A stretch of DNA of 64,000 nt from Deltaproteobacteria bacterium (GCA_021780225.1 JAJXZF010000083.1:1-64000), one strand, 5' to 3'; positions 43,604 through 53,190 are shown, numbered from the stretch's first letter. Made by a program: numbers and translations. The notes: generated from the sequence alone by a model not told the origin.

Positions 43604-44631
43604 CGGTTGCATCGGAAACGGGTCCGGATTCGATGGCCGCGATCGGCTGGGACGAGCTCATCGACCGGCATCTTGCGCGCCGCGCGGTCGAACGCGGACT
43701 CAGCCGGAATTCGCTCGAGGCCTACGGCGGCGACCTGCATGATTTCCAGCGTTTTTGCCTCGAACATCGCGTAAGCCCCGGCGAACTCGATACGCCGCGG
43801 TTGACGGCCTACCTTGCCGAACTCGGCGAACGCGGCTTTCGCGTTTCCAGCCAGCGGCGGCGGCTTTCCGCCGTGCGGGGGATGCTGCGCGAAATGCTCG
43901 AGGCCGGCGTTCTGACGCGCGATCCAACGCTCGGGATCGATCTGAAACGCCATCCCCGGCCCCTGCCGCGCACGCTCGGACGTGCGGACGTGAACGCCCT
44001 GATCGATGCGATCGACGTCGCGACGCTCCGCGGCAAACGCGATCGCGCGATGCTCGAATTGGCCTACGCGTGCGGTCTCAGGGTGTCGGAGCTGGTCGGA
44101 CTCAGGTTCAGCCAGGTCAATCTTGAAGCTGGCGTCGTCATCGTCATCGGCAAAGGCGACAAGGAACGGATTGTGCCGCTGGGCGGCGCGGCGCGAACCG
44201 CGCTCGAAGGCTATCTCGAAGCGCGGCGGAGCGCGGCGTTCGAGGGAAAACCGGGCCGCGAACGCCGTCCGCGCGAAGCGGCTCCGGCGCGGCCGGCCGC
44301 GGCGATCTTTGTGACGCGCTTGGGCCGCGCGATGACGCGGCAGGGCTTTTTCAAGGCGCTCAAAGGATGGGCGGCGGGCGACGCGCGGCTCGCATGGATT
44401 AGTCCGCACACCTTGCGGCATTGTTTCGCGACCCATCTGCTGGAAGGCGGCGCCGACCTGCGCGCGGTGCAGGAGATGCTCGGCCACAGCGACATCTCGA
44501 CCACCCAGATTTACACGCATCTGTCGCGCGGCCATCTGCGCCGCGTCCATCGCACGTATCATCCGCGCGCGACGCGCCGGGCCGAGCCTGCGGCTGATCG
44601 CGGCAAGCCGCCGAAGGACGGCACGGACTGA
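43600..44631 (+). CDS. xerD: XerC/XerD-type tyrosine recombinase
   Basis: A 343-residue tyrosine recombinase. It has a SAM-like N-terminal core-binding domain (about 15-110) and a catalytic domain with Arg in [13 protein letters not shown], Lys in [13 protein letters not shown], the HTLRH motif, His in [14 protein letters not shown] and the Tyr nucleophile in the same stretch. About 25 extra residues rich in Arg and Pro lie between Lys and HxxR, and a basic tail of about 30 residues follows the core. Position among housekeeping genes, coupled to glnD, argues for chromosome dimer resolution rather than a mobile element. XerC versus XerD is not settled. Confidence 0.92.
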   Translation: MTVASETGPDSMAAIGWDELIDRHLARRAVERGLSRNSLEAYGGDLHDFQRFCLEHRVSPGELDTPRLTAYLAELGERGFRVSSQRRRLSAVRGMLREMLEAGVLTRDPTLGIDLKRHPRPLPRTLGRADVNALIDAIDVATLRGKRDRAMLELAYACGLRVSELVGLRFSQVNLEAGVVIVIGKGDKERIVPLGGAARTALEGYLEARRSAAFEGKPGRERRPREAAPARPAAAIFVTRLGRAMTRQGFFKALKGWAAGDARLAWISPHTLRHCFATHLLEGGADLRAVQEMLGHSDISTTQIYTHLSRGHLRRVHRTYHPRATRRAEPAADRGKPPKDGTD

Positions 44632-44632
44632 T

Positions 44633-45280
44633 TTGGCTAACCATCAAGGGTTTATATTCGAACTGCTGATCTGGGCGCTGCCGACCGTGTTCGCGATCGT
44701 CGCGCACGAAGTGATGCATGGCGTAACGGCGCGGTTTCTCGGCGACGACACGGCGGCGCGCGCGGGCCGGCTCACGCTTAACCCAATCGCCCACGTCGAT
44801 TTGTTCGGCACGCTGATCCTGCCGGCTTTGCTGCTTTTTGCGCATCTTCCGGTCTTCGGTTACGCGAAGCCGGTGCCGGTCGATTTCCGCCGCCTGCGCG
44901 ATCCCAAGCGCGGAATGATCGTGGTCGCCGCGGCCGGACCGCTCACGAACTTCGCGCTTGCCGCGTTAAGCGCCGCCGCCATGCGCATCTTCGCGGCCCA
45001 TCTCGGCGGAACTTTCGGCGCCGCCGTGTTTTATCCGCTCGCGCTGATGGCGCAGGCGTCGGTGGTAATCAACGTCTCGCTCGCGGTCTTCAATCTTTTG
45101 CCGCTGCCTCCGCTGGACGGCGGCCGGGTTGCGACGGGGCTGTTGCCGCTGGCGGCGGCGCGGCGCTTCGCGCGGATCGAGCGCTTCGGATTTCTGATAT
45201 TGTTGTTGCTGCTTTATACGAACGCGGTGGACGACTTAATCAATCCAATAATCAGGGCGATAACGCAGGCGCTGCTGTGA
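44633..45280 (+). CDS. Site-2 protease-like membrane metallopeptidase (M50)
   Basis: A 215-residue membrane protein with about five helices and the zinc motif HEVMH (about residue 24), followed by the second ligand region NLLPLPPLDGGRV (about 155-165). This is the short M50B rhomboid-independent site-2 protease layout without a PDZ domain. It begins with TTG one base after the recombinase stop and overlaps scpA by four bases, a common neighbourhood for this gene in bacteria. The substrate is unknown. Confidence 0.92.
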   Translation: MANHQGFIFELLIWALPTVFAIVAHEVMHGVTARFLGDDTAARAGRLTLNPIAHVDLFGTLILPALLLFAHLPVFGYAKPVPVDFRRLRDPKRGMIVVAAAGPLTNFALAALSAAAMRIFAAHLGGTFGAAVFYPLALMAQASVVINVSLAVFNLLPLPPLDGGRVATGLLPLAAARRFARIERFGFLILLLLLYTNAVDDLINPIIRAITQALL

Positions 45281-46161
45281 GCGACGAACGTTCGATCGCG
45301 AAATTTGACGCCGATGCGGGCGGGCTGCGCTTTCGCCTGCCCGTGTACGAGGGGCCGCTCGACCTCCTGCTGCATCTGGTCAAACGCGCCGAACTCGATC
45401 CCCACGACGTCGGCGCCAGCGTGATTACCGAGCAATATCTTGCCCATTTGGAGCTGATGGAACAGCTCAACCTCGATATTGCCGGGGAATATCTCGTGAT
45501 GGCGGCGACGCTGTTGCTGATCAAGTCGTTCGCGATGCTGCCGCATCCGGAACTGGCCGATCAGGAAGAAGCCGAGGAACTCAAGCGCGATCTGGTCGAA
45601 CGGCTGCTCGAATACCAGCGCTACCGCGAAGCCGCCGCGAAACTCGAGGCGCGGCCGCTGCTCGGGCGCGACGTATTCGCCGCGCCGCGTCAGGCGCCGC
45701 CGGACGCCGACGCCGCGGAGCCGCCGTGGCGCGTCACAATCTTCGATCTTGTCAGCGCGATGGCGACGGTGCTCAAGCGGATCGGCGATCGCACGCCGCG
45801 CCGTATCGAATTGCGCGATATTCCGGTCGCCCATTGTATCCCGCGGGTGTTGGCCGCGCTGGGCGAGGCGGACCAGGTCGAATTTCTGTCCCTGTTCGAC
45901 GACCTTCAGGATCGGCCGCTCGTGATCGCGACCTTTATCGCGACGCTCGAATTGATCCGCCGCGGCGCCGTGCGCGTATGGCAGGAGCGGCGGGATGGGC
46001 CGATAATGCTCGGGCGCGGCGAACGCTTCGGCGCTCAATCGCCGTGGCCCGAGGATGCCGCCGCGCCGGCGCCGGGCGCGGCCGAAGCCGGCGAAACGCC
46101 GGCCGCCAGCGACGGCGGCGAGATCGACAGCGACAAGGGAGGAAGCGGGCACGAGGCGTAA
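45277..46161 (+). CDS. scpA: Segregation and condensation protein ScpA
   Basis: A 294-residue kleisin of the SMC-ScpAB complex. It shows FRLPVYEGPLDLLLHLVKRAELD at the start, EYLVMAATLLLIKSFAMLP and a C-terminal winged-helix region. The last 45 residues are an Ala/Gly/Glu-rich tail likely to be disordered. It is translationally coupled to the M50 gene and followed by scpB. Confidence 0.95.
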   Translation: MSDERSIAKFDADAGGLRFRLPVYEGPLDLLLHLVKRAELDPHDVGASVITEQYLAHLELMEQLNLDIAGEYLVMAATLLLIKSFAMLPHPELADQEEAEELKRDLVERLLEYQRYREAAAKLEARPLLGRDVFAAPRQAPPDADAAEPPWRVTIFDLVSAMATVLKRIGDRTPRRIELRDIPVAHCIPRVLAALGEADQVEFLSLFDDLQDRPLVIATFIATLELIRRGAVRVWQERRDGPIMLGRGERFGAQSPWPEDAAAPAPGAAEAGETPAASDGGEIDSDKGGSGHEA

Positions 46162-46179
46162 GCGGGCCTGCGCGACGGT

Positions 46180-46929
46180 GTGGAAGAGGAACGGCTGAAA
46201 GCGATCTTGGAGAGTCTTTTGTTCGCCGCGGGTGAACCGATCACGCTCGCGCAGTTGGTCTCGGCGATCGAGACCGTCCCGCGCGACGATATTCGGCGCG
46301 TGCTCGGCGAGCTGGCGGTCGCGTATTCCGGCGCGGGCCGCGGCCTCGTGCTTGAAGAGGTCGCCGGCGGCTACCAGTTGCGCACGCCGCGCGAGCACGC
46401 CGCGTACGTGCGGCGCCTGCTCGCCGCCAAGCCGCCGCGGCTGAGCCGGCCGCTGATGGAGACGGTCGCGATCGTGGCCTACCGCCAGCCGATCACTCGT
46501 CCCGAGATCGAACAATTGCGCGGCGTCGATTGCGGCGGCGTCATCGATACGCTGCTGGAGCGCCAGTTGATCAAAATCGCCGGCCGCAAGGAGGCGCCGG
46601 GCCGTCCGATCGTCTATTCCACCACGCCCGAATTTCTCGAACTTTTCGGACTGAAAGACCTCGCCAACCTGCCTGATCTCGAGGAGTTCCGCGAAATCGA
46701 ACTGCCGCGCGCCGATACGGCGGTAATCGACGCGGACGCGCCTCTTGAGGAGCAGGCGTCGGCAGCGGCGGCGTCGGAGCTTCCGGAGGACACGGATGCA
46801 CCCGTTGCGGACGGCGATTCAGAGAATCCGGCGCCGTCGCAATTTCAACCGGCGGAGGCGTCCGAAACCTCGCCCGAAACCGGCAACTCCGAAGAATCGT
46901 CCCCGCCGGAATCCGACGACTCGAATTGA
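46180..46929 (+). CDS. scpB: Segregation and condensation protein ScpB
   Basis: A 249-residue partner of ScpA. The conserved core runs to about residue 175 (LLFAAGEPITLAQLV, ALVEELA-like turns, ETVAIVAYRQPITRPEIEQLRGV, GRPIVYSTTPEFLELFGL). An acidic Pro/Ser/Glu-rich tail of about 70 residues follows, an unusual extension that is probably disordered. GTG start at 46180, 18 bases after scpA. Confidence 0.95.
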   Translation: MEEERLKAILESLLFAAGEPITLAQLVSAIETVPRDDIRRVLGELAVAYSGAGRGLVLEEVAGGYQLRTPREHAAYVRRLLAAKPPRLSRPLMETVAIVAYRQPITRPEIEQLRGVDCGGVIDTLLERQLIKIAGRKEAPGRPIVYSTTPEFLELFGLKDLANLPDLEEFREIELPRADTAVIDADAPLEEQASAAAASELPEDTDAPVADGDSENPAPSQFQPAEASETSPETGNSEESSPPESDDSN

Positions 46930-46945
46930 TCTCTTGTAATCCCGC

Positions 46946-47797
46946 TCAGACCTGAAAACGCCACACCGCGCCGTTCTTCAAGATTCGGCCGCACGACGGC
47001 GTGGCGAAATGCGTGCCGAAAACGGTCACGGGCCGGCCGGCGTAACGCTCCAGGAACGATCGCCGGGTGCTCCGCGCCATCTCAGGTATCGCGTCGAAGC
47101 CGCAGTTCCATTCCGGATGGATGCACTGAATCGGATGGTGCATCAGATCGCCGGTGATCACCGCTTCCTGTCCGCGCGACGAAATCCGCACGCTGAAATG
47201 GCCCGGAGTATGGCCGGGCGTCGGCTCCAGCCAGATTTCGTCGGTCACGCGATGGCCGTCTTCGACCAGATCGGCCAGGCCCGCATCCACGATGGGCCGC
47301 ACCGAGTCGTCGATCGGGTCCTTGATGAAGCGGTCCTGTTCGGCCGACCAGTGGTTCCATTCGGCGCGCCCAAAGAGATAACGCGCGCGCGTGAAGGTCG
47401 GCAGCCAGCGCCCGCCGGACAGATGCGTGTTCCATCCCACGTGATCGACGTGCAGATGCGTGCAGATAACGTAATCGAACGAATCCGGCGGAAAGCCGCC
47501 CTTTTCCAAATCGCTCAGGAAATTCGTATGGAGCTCGTTCCAGCCCTCGAAGCCGCGCTTCTTGTCGTTGCCGATACAGGTATCGACGACGATGCGCTTG
47601 CCTTTCGATTCGAGCGTGAGCGCGTGGATGCTCATCCGCACGCGCCCGGTTTCGTCGCAAAAATGCGGCATCAGCGCGTCCGCTTCGCGCTTGACGTTTT
47701 CGGGCGTCGCGTCGGGCAGCACGAAGGTGGCTTTCGAGACGGTCTCCATCTCGACGAAGCGGTTGATGACGACGTCGCCGATTTGCCAGCGATTCAT
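46946..47797 (-). CDS. Metallo-beta-lactamase-fold hydrolase
   Basis: A 283-residue MBL-fold protein with the HLHVDHVGWN metal motif (about residue 115), TPGHTPGHFSV and TGDLMHHPIQ, and a final His in GTHFATPS. The two-zinc site looks complete, as in lactonases and quorum-quenching-like enzymes. GGAGG stands before the ATG at 47797. The natural substrate cannot be told. Confidence 0.88.
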   Translation of the reverse strand: MNRWQIGDVVINRFVEMETVSKATFVLPDATPENVKREADALMPHFCDETGRVRMSIHALTLESKGKRIVVDTCIGNDKKRGFEGWNELHTNFLSDLEKGGFPPDSFDYVICTHLHVDHVGWNTHLSGGRWLPTFTRARYLFGRAEWNHWSAEQDRFIKDPIDDSVRPIVDAGLADLVEDGHRVTDEIWLEPTPGHTPGHFSVRISSRGQEAVITGDLMHHPIQCIHPEWNCGFDAIPEMARSTRRSFLERYAGRPVTVFGTHFATPSCGRILKNGAVWRFQV

Positions 47798-47873
47798 AAG
47801 CGGCCTCCGCGCAGCGAAAAATCTCGCGCGAAAGTATCGCGAATCGCTCCGTCGCGGCAATCCCGCGGCGCGC

Positions 47874-49256
47874 TCAGCCTTCGCTTTCCTCGAAGAATCC
47901 CGCTTCGGGCGCGTAGTTCTCGAAGCGCGTGTACTGGCTCAGATAGGTCAGCTTGGCGGTGTCGGTGGGGCCGTTGCGCTGCTTGGCGATAATCACTTCG
48001 GCGACGCCCGGCTCCTTGCTGTCGCGATGATACATCTCGTCGCGATAGATGAACGCGATCACGTCGGCGTCCTGCTCGATCGCGCCCGATTCGCGCAAAT
48101 CGGCGAGCAGCGGGCGGCGATCGGGGCGCGTTTCGACCTGCCGGTTGAGCTGCGACAGCGCGATCACCGGCACCTTCAATTCCTTCGCGAGACCCTTGAG
48201 CGATCGCGAAATTTCCGCGATCTCTTTTTCGCGTGATTCACCCGGCCGCGCCGAGCGCATCAGTTGCAGGTAATCGACAATCACCAGGCCGAGCCGCGAA
48301 TTGCGCTCGCGCATCAGCCGGCGGCATTTGGCCTTCAGCACGATCGGCGAGGTGTCGGAACTGTCGTCGATGAAGATCGGCGCCTCGGCCAGCCGCGCCG
48401 CCGCCTCGGCGAGTTTCGGAAAGTCCCGTCCGCTCAGGAAGCCGGCGCGCGCCTTCGAGCTGTCCACCCGCGCTTCCGAGCAGAGCATCCGCAGTACGAG
48501 CTGCTCCTTGGACATTTCGAGCGAAAAGAACGCCACTCCCACTTTGGGGTCGGCGTCGAGCGCCGCGTGCGCGCAGATATTCAGCGCCAGCGCGGTTTTA
48601 CCCATGCTGGGCCGCGCCGCGATAATGATCAGGTCGTTCGGTTGCAGTCCCGCCGTGAGCCGGTCGAGATCGGTGAAGCCGGTCGGCACGCCGGTGACCA
48701 GCTCCTTGTTCTCGTACAGCCGCTCGATCATCTTGAGCGACTCGCGCGTGAGCTCGCTCATCGGATGGAACGCCTGGCGGATGCGCCGTTCCGAGATTTC
48801 GAAGATCCGATGCTCGGCGCCGTCGAGATATTCCTCGACGTTGGCCGGCGAATCGTAGGCGCCCGAGGCGATTTCGGTCGCGGTGGAAGCGAGCGCGCGC
48901 AGGACCGATTTTTCGCGCACGATCCGCGCGTAATGGCCGGCGTTGGCCGCGGTCGGCACGCATGCCGCCAATTCGGCGATATAGGCGGCGCCGCCGATCG
49001 CCTCCAGCACGCCTTTGACCCTGAGCGTTTCGCTCAGCGTGATCGCGTCAACCGGACGGTTGTGCTCGGTGAGATCGACCATCGCGCGAAAGATCTCGCG
49101 ATGCGACTCGCGATAGAAATCGTCGGCGCCGAGCGCTTCGAGCGTCACGTTGATCGTGTCGTTGTCGAGCAGAATCGCGCCGAGCACCGATTGTTCGGCG
49201 TCTATATTCTGTGGAGGAACGCGCTTGAAAATATCGTCCGCCGCTGCCGCCGCCAC
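47874..49256 (-). CDS. dnaB: Replicative DNA helicase DnaB
   Basis: A 460-residue hexameric replicative helicase. The N-terminal domain begins PPQNIDAEQSVLGAILLDND. The RecA-like domain has Walker A in AARPSMGKTALALN (about 217), LGLVIVDYLQLM and SQLNRQVETRPDRRPLLADLRESGAIEQDADV. Starts with GTG. No rplI, the common neighbour, is seen upstream. No intein is present. Confidence 0.97.
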   Translation of the reverse strand: MAAAAADDIFKRVPPQNIDAEQSVLGAILLDNDTINVTLEALGADDFYRESHREIFRAMVDLTEHNRPVDAITLSETLRVKGVLEAIGGAAYIAELAACVPTAANAGHYARIVREKSVLRALASTATEIASGAYDSPANVEEYLDGAEHRIFEISERRIRQAFHPMSELTRESLKMIERLYENKELVTGVPTGFTDLDRLTAGLQPNDLIIIAARPSMGKTALALNICAHAALDADPKVGVAFFSLEMSKEQLVLRMLCSEARVDSSKARAGFLSGRDFPKLAEAAARLAEAPIFIDDSSDTSPIVLKAKCRRLMRERNSRLGLVIVDYLQLMRSARPGESREKEIAEISRSLKGLAKELKVPVIALSQLNRQVETRPDRRPLLADLRESGAIEQDADVIAFIYRDEMYHRDSKEPGVAEVIIAKQRNGPTDTAKLTYLSQYTRFENYAPEAGFFEESEG

Positions 49257-49408
49257 CCGAACTCACCACCGCGCTTGATTCGATCCGGCCGGGCGGACCA
49301 TCGCGCACGATCAAAGTATCCGCATCCCTGTTCGGCGCCGCAAGCCGCATCCTGAGCAAGCGCCGCTCTAAGCGCGCGGAAAATCCACACTATCAACAAT
49401 AGACCGGT

Positions 49409-50098
49409 TCAACGCCGCCGGCGCGCGGGCTTGGGCCGGGCGCGCGCCGCGAACGGCCCGATCGCGACGCCGAACAGGAAGCCGCCCACGTGCGCCCACC
49501 ACGCCACGCCGCCGACCAGCGGCCCTTGCGCGCCCGCTTCGATTCCCGCCCAAAGCTGCGCGGCGAACCACGCGAGCAGATAGACCAGGGCCGGAATTTC
49601 AGGCGTCCAGATAAAAAAGCCGATCGGCAGAATCGTCATGATTCGCGCGCGCGGATACATCACGAAGTAGGCGCCAAGCACGCCCGCGATCGCGCCGCTC
49701 GCGCCAATCACGCCGACCCGCGAGTCCGGCCCCATCGCGATCGTCGCCAGTCCGGCCGCGATTCCCGCCGCCAGATAAAATATCGCATAGCGCCGCGCGC
49801 CCATCCGTTCCTCGACCGCCGGCCCGAAGATGAACAGGTAAAGCATGTTGCCGAGCACGTGCAGAACGCCGCCGTGCAGGAACATCGAGGTGACGAGCGT
49901 CAGCAGTGCGCGCGCCTCGCGCGCGGCGTCGCCGGCCCTCGCGATCGCCGCCGGCGTCATCGCGTATCGCCGAATCAGCGCCTCGGCGCCCCGCCCGAGC
50001 TCCGTTTCATACGCGAACACCGCCAGGTTCGCCACGATCAGCGCGGTGTTGACGAACGTCAGGCGCTTCGTGGATTCGCTGTCGCGCAAGGGAATCAT
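49409..50098 (-). CDS. Rhomboid-family intramembrane serine protease
   Basis: A 229-residue membrane protein with six predicted helices. The first loop has FLHGGVLHVLGNMLYL, the catalytic Ser lies in IGASGAIAG (about residue 135) and the catalytic His in AWWAHVGGFLFG (about 203). A basic tail follows. ATG 50098 begins the conserved part; in-frame sequence further upstream lacks membrane character. Substrate unknown. Confidence 0.93.
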   Translation of the reverse strand: MIPLRDSESTKRLTFVNTALIVANLAVFAYETELGRGAEALIRRYAMTPAAIARAGDAAREARALLTLVTSMFLHGGVLHVLGNMLYLFIFGPAVEERMGARRYAIFYLAAGIAAGLATIAMGPDSRVGVIGASGAIAGVLGAYFVMYPRARIMTILPIGFFIWTPEIPALVYLLAWFAAQLWAGIEAGAQGPLVGGVAWWAHVGGFLFGVAIGPFAARARPKPARRRR

Positions 50099-50313
50099 GC
50101 GATCGGCCGTGAAGCGGCATCTTATACTAGCGGCGGCGATGCGTCCGGGCGAATCGGCCGCGCGCCGCTTGAGCGGGCCGCCGATTCGTGCGAAAGAACT
50201 CTCGATGAGGGGGCGTGGCCGCGTCCGCTCGACGCGGCGATCCGCGGCCGGCCCGCCTCGCGAATTGCCCGGACTAACGGCCGGCTTTCGGCGCACGTTC
50301 GAGGGAGGTGACA

Positions 50314-51039
50314 ATGGAAACAGTCAAGCAGGAAGTGACGGTGAGCACGGCGGGCGGCAGGATGCCGTGCTATGTCGCGCGGCCCGCGGGCGGCGGTCCG
50401 TATCCGTCGCTGGTGGTCGTGATGGAAGCGTTCGGGCTGAATCGGAACATCCGCAATATCACCGACCGGTTTGCGGCCGAGGGCTTCGTCGCAATCTCGC
50501 CCAATCTCTATTTTCGCAGCCCCGACAACGTTGTTGGCTACGACAACCTGCCCGGCGCGATCAAGCTGATGCAGAGCCTGAGCGACGATCAGATTGTCGC
50601 CGACATGACCGCCGCGATCGATTACGTGAAGACGCTCAAAGAGGCGAAGCCGAAATTCGGCGCGACCGGCTTCTGCATGGGCGGCAGAATCGCGTTCCTG
50701 ACGGCGGTGCGCAACCCCGACGTCTATGCGGCCGCGCCGTTTTACGGCGGCGGGATGACACGCGCGGGCCAGCCGGGCGGCAAGGCGCCGACCGACCACG
50801 CCGCCAACCTCAAGGGTCCCGTGCTCGCCTTTTTTGGCGGCAAGGACGCGTTCATTCCCGTCGCTGAAGTGGACAAGTTCCGCGACGCGCTCAACAAGGC
50901 TGGCAAGCCCGCCGAAATCGTGCTCTACGCCGACGCCGACCACGGTTTCATGTGCGAAGAGCGCCCGTCGTTCCATCCGGAGCACGCGCGCGAGGCATGG
51001 CCCAAGACGGTGGCCTTCTTCAAACAAAACCTGGCCTGA
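50314..51039 (+). CDS. Dienelactone hydrolase-family protein
   Basis: A 241-residue alpha/beta hydrolase of the dienelactone hydrolase family. The nucleophile is Cys in GATGFCMGGRIAF (about residue 120), Asp lies in FGGKDAFIP and His in DADHGFMCEERPS. A strong GAGGGAGGTG ribosome-binding site precedes ATG 50314. Such enzymes act in chlorocatechol or other lactone degradation; a relative lies at the right end of the window. Confidence 0.92.
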   Translation: METVKQEVTVSTAGGRMPCYVARPAGGGPYPSLVVVMEAFGLNRNIRNITDRFAAEGFVAISPNLYFRSPDNVVGYDNLPGAIKLMQSLSDDQIVADMTAAIDYVKTLKEAKPKFGATGFCMGGRIAFLTAVRNPDVYAAAPFYGGGMTRAGQPGGKAPTDHAANLKGPVLAFFGGKDAFIPVAEVDKFRDALNKAGKPAEIVLYADADHGFMCEERPSFHPEHAREAWPKTVAFFKQNLA

Positions 51040-51055
51040 AGCCGCGTTCGAGCGC

Positions 51056-51095
51056 GAAAAAATAGCGGGCGGACCGCCTGAGCGGCCCGCCCGCT
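51056..51095 (-). terminator. Intrinsic terminator between convergent genes
   Basis: On the minus strand AGCGGGCGG (51095-51087) pairs with CCGCCCGCT (51072-51064), with a smaller inner stem, and six T residues follow at 51062-51057. It ends the nitroreductase transcript. On the plus strand the hairpin lacks a pure T-run but may still help stop the hydrolase transcript. Confidence 0.75.
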
Positions 51096-51117
51096 CAATT
51101 AAACTTAAACTGTTACT

Positions 51118-51804
51118 TTACTTCGGCAATATGGTCCACGCATTGCCGTAAGTGTCGAGGCAGGCGACTTCGCTGATCGGTTTGCGCGTGACCGGGCCGT
51201 GCTTGCCCTTGGGATAACCGACCGGCATCAGCGCGTAAGTCTGCACTTCGGGCGGCAGCTTCAGGATCTCGCGCACCTCGTCTTCGAAGAAGGCGTGAAT
51301 CGTCGTCAGCACCGTGCCGAGACCGAACGCGCGGCACGCGAGAATAATGTTCTGCACGGCCGGGTAGATGCTCGAGCCGGCGATTCTCCCCGCCGACGCC
51401 ATCCGCGCCTTCACGTCGTCGGGCAGTTGCGACGCGCCCGCCCACATCGACTGTTTGAGGCACGGCACGATCAAAACCGGCGCGTCGCCCATGTGATCGA
51501 AAAGATCGACCACGGTTTTCCACCAGCGCTCGTACTTGGCGGGATCCATGTGCGGCGGCGGTTTCGCGCCTTCGTAAAGCCTGCTCAGAATCGCGGACGC
51601 CTTTTTGTAAACAGCGCCGAGACGCTTGCGCTTCTCGGCGTCCTTGACGACCACGAACACCCACGATTGCGCGTTGCTGCCCGAAGGCGCCCGAATCGCC
51701 GCGTCGAGCACCTTGGCCAGAATTTCGTCCGGCACGGGGTCCGGCTTGATCCGCCGGATCGCCCGCGCCGTGTACATCGCCTCAAACAGTCCAATCTCAG
51801 CCAT
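51118..51804 (-). CDS. Nitroreductase-family FMN oxidoreductase
   Basis: A 228-residue protein with the nitroreductase fold: MYTARAIRRIKPDPVPDEIL (FMN phosphate site), AIRAPSGSNAQSWVFVVV, QNIILACRAFGLGTVLTT and a C-terminal MPVGYPKGKHGPVTRKP. It reduces nitro groups, quinones or similar using NAD(P)H and FMN. It and the VOC gene behind it may form one transcript ending at the hairpin at 51056-51095. Confidence 0.92.
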   Translation of the reverse strand: MAEIGLFEAMYTARAIRRIKPDPVPDEILAKVLDAAIRAPSGSNAQSWVFVVVKDAEKRKRLGAVYKKASAILSRLYEGAKPPPHMDPAKYERWWKTVVDLFDHMGDAPVLIVPCLKQSMWAGASQLPDDVKARMASAGRIAGSSIYPAVQNIILACRAFGLGTVLTTIHAFFEDEVREILKLPPEVQTYALMPVGYPKGKHGPVTRKPISEVACLDTYGNAWTILPK

Positions 51805-51862
51805 CGGTTCCTTCCGTATTCGGTCCGTGATGATCGCGTCCGGACCAGGCCGCTCCGCCCGT

Positions 51863-52423
51863 TTACGCCGCGGGCGCGTTCTGGCCGCGCCGCCCGATCA
51901 GTTTTTCGACGACTTTCTTTGCGTCTTCCGGATTCTTGACCATCGGGCCGGGTTGCACGCGATGCTTCAAAATCTTGTCGTCGTCGTTGAACTCGCGCAC
52001 CGTGACGCAATACTCCAGCAGCAAGCCGTTCGGATCGTTGAAATAGATCGACCGGCACCATTCGTGATCGACCACCGGCGTCACGTCGATGTCCTTCTTC
52101 AGCAACTCTGCGCGCTTCGCTTCGAGGTCCTCGATCGAGGCGCAATCGAAAGCGAAATGGTAGAACGCCGGCGGCAGATTCTGGGCGCTGTTGATGTCGG
52201 TCTTGAACTCGGTGGGGATTCCGGGCGCCCGCTCCGGACACATGAACGCGACCAGCGTGCCGTCGCCGGTATCCATGAAAACGTGCTTGATCTTGCCGCC
52301 CTCCGGCGGTTCCAGAATGTCGCACCAGGCGCCGCTCCAGCCCAGCTTGCGGGTGTAAAAATCGACCGTGCGATCGTAATCCAAGGTCGCCAGCCCGATA
52401 TGATGCACCCCTTTTCGCGCCAT
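51863..52423 (-). CDS. VOC-family metalloprotein
   Basis: A 186-residue glyoxalase/dioxygenase-superfamily protein with two VOC modules' worth of sequence. Metal-type ligands lie in GVHHIGLATLDYD (start), YHFAFDC (about 90) and LLLEYCVTV (about 145). The N-terminus MARKGVHHIG is typical. It lies 58 bases upstream of the nitroreductase on the same strand. Enzymatic role unknown; ring cleavage or isomerase are options. Confidence 0.86.
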   Translation of the reverse strand: MARKGVHHIGLATLDYDRTVDFYTRKLGWSGAWCDILEPPEGGKIKHVFMDTGDGTLVAFMCPERAPGIPTEFKTDINSAQNLPPAFYHFAFDCASIEDLEAKRAELLKKDIDVTPVVDHEWCRSIYFNDPNGLLLEYCVTVREFNDDDKILKHRVQPGPMVKNPEDAKKVVEKLIGRRGQNAPAA

Positions 52424-52530
52424 GTGCTCTCCCCTGTTCGCTTAAAATCCCCAAAGTCTCTTTCTTTCTATCACTTACCACGTTCAGGGTTGATTCAGAA
52501 CCGCCGGGTCCGGCCGGGCGGCGGATCGGC

Positions 52531-53190
52531 TCAGTCGAGCTTCACGATTTTGCGCTTGATCGCATAGCGCACCATGTCGGCGGTGGTGCGAAGGCCGAGT
52601 TTCTCCTTGATGTTTTCGCGATGGACCTGCGCGGTTTTGGGACTGATTCCAAGCTGCTGAGCGATATCCTTGCTGGTCGCGCCCTGACCGACCATCCGCA
52701 ACACTTCGCGTTCGCGCCGGCTCAGCCGAGGATCGGCCGGTCCCGCCTTCTGGTTGGGCCTGCGCAGGCGGCCGATAACGATTGGCGCGACCGACGGGCT
52801 GACATAGCGGCGGCCGCCGTGGACCGCGCGCACCGCCGAAATCAATTCTTCGGGAGCGTCGCTCTTGACCAGATAGCCGGCGACGCTCGCTTCCGACAGC
52901 GCTTCGAGCACCTCTTCGTCTTCCTCGTGCGCGCTGAGGATCAGCACCTTCGTTGACGGCGCGGTTTTGCGCAACCGATAGGCCGCCGCCATGCCGCCGC
53001 CGCCCGGCATCTCAAGGTCCATCAGGACCACGTGCGGCCGCAGCCTGGCCGCAAGCTCCACCGCCTGCTCGCCCGTGGTCGCTTCGCCGACCACGCTCAA
53101 CCCGTTGCGCTCGAGCAGCGCGCGCAGCGAGCCGAGCAGCACGCGATGGTCGTCGGCGAGCAGCACGCGAATCTTTTCTTCTTCGCTCAT
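52531..53190 (-). CDS. NarL/LuxR-type response regulator
   Basis: A 219-residue two-component regulator. The receiver domain (about 5-125) has the acidic pair in LLADDH, the phospho-acceptor Asp in VVLMDLEMPG (about 57) and Lys in YLVKSD. A LuxR-type HTH follows (about 155-218; LSRREREVLRMVGQGATSKDIAQ). Its start overlaps the kinase stop (ATGA), so they are a pair. Target genes unknown; the adjacent UPF0182 gene is a candidate. Confidence 0.93.
   Translation of the reverse strand: MSEEEKIRVLLADDHRVLLGSLRALLERNGLSVVGEATTGEQAVELAARLRPHVVLMDLEMPGGGGMAAAYRLRKTAPSTKVLILSAHEEDEEVLEALSEASVAGYLVKSDAPEELISAVRAVHGGRRYVSPSVAPIVIGRLRRPNQKAGPADPRLSRREREVLRMVGQGATSKDIAQQLGISPKTAQVHRENIKEKLGLRTTADMVRYAIKRKIVKLD

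Noticed and set aside
43600-44631. The tyrosine recombinase as the integrase of a mobile element
   Set aside because: It is translationally coupled to glnD and followed by M50 and scpAB; no attachment repeats or cargo are seen, so XerC/D is the better call.
47850-47881. A further MITE fragment at the 3' end of dnaB (GCGCGCTCAGCCT shared with copy A flanks)
   Set aside because: The match is only about 14 bases, lacks the palindromes and terminal repeats, and may be a chance high-GC word around a stop codon.
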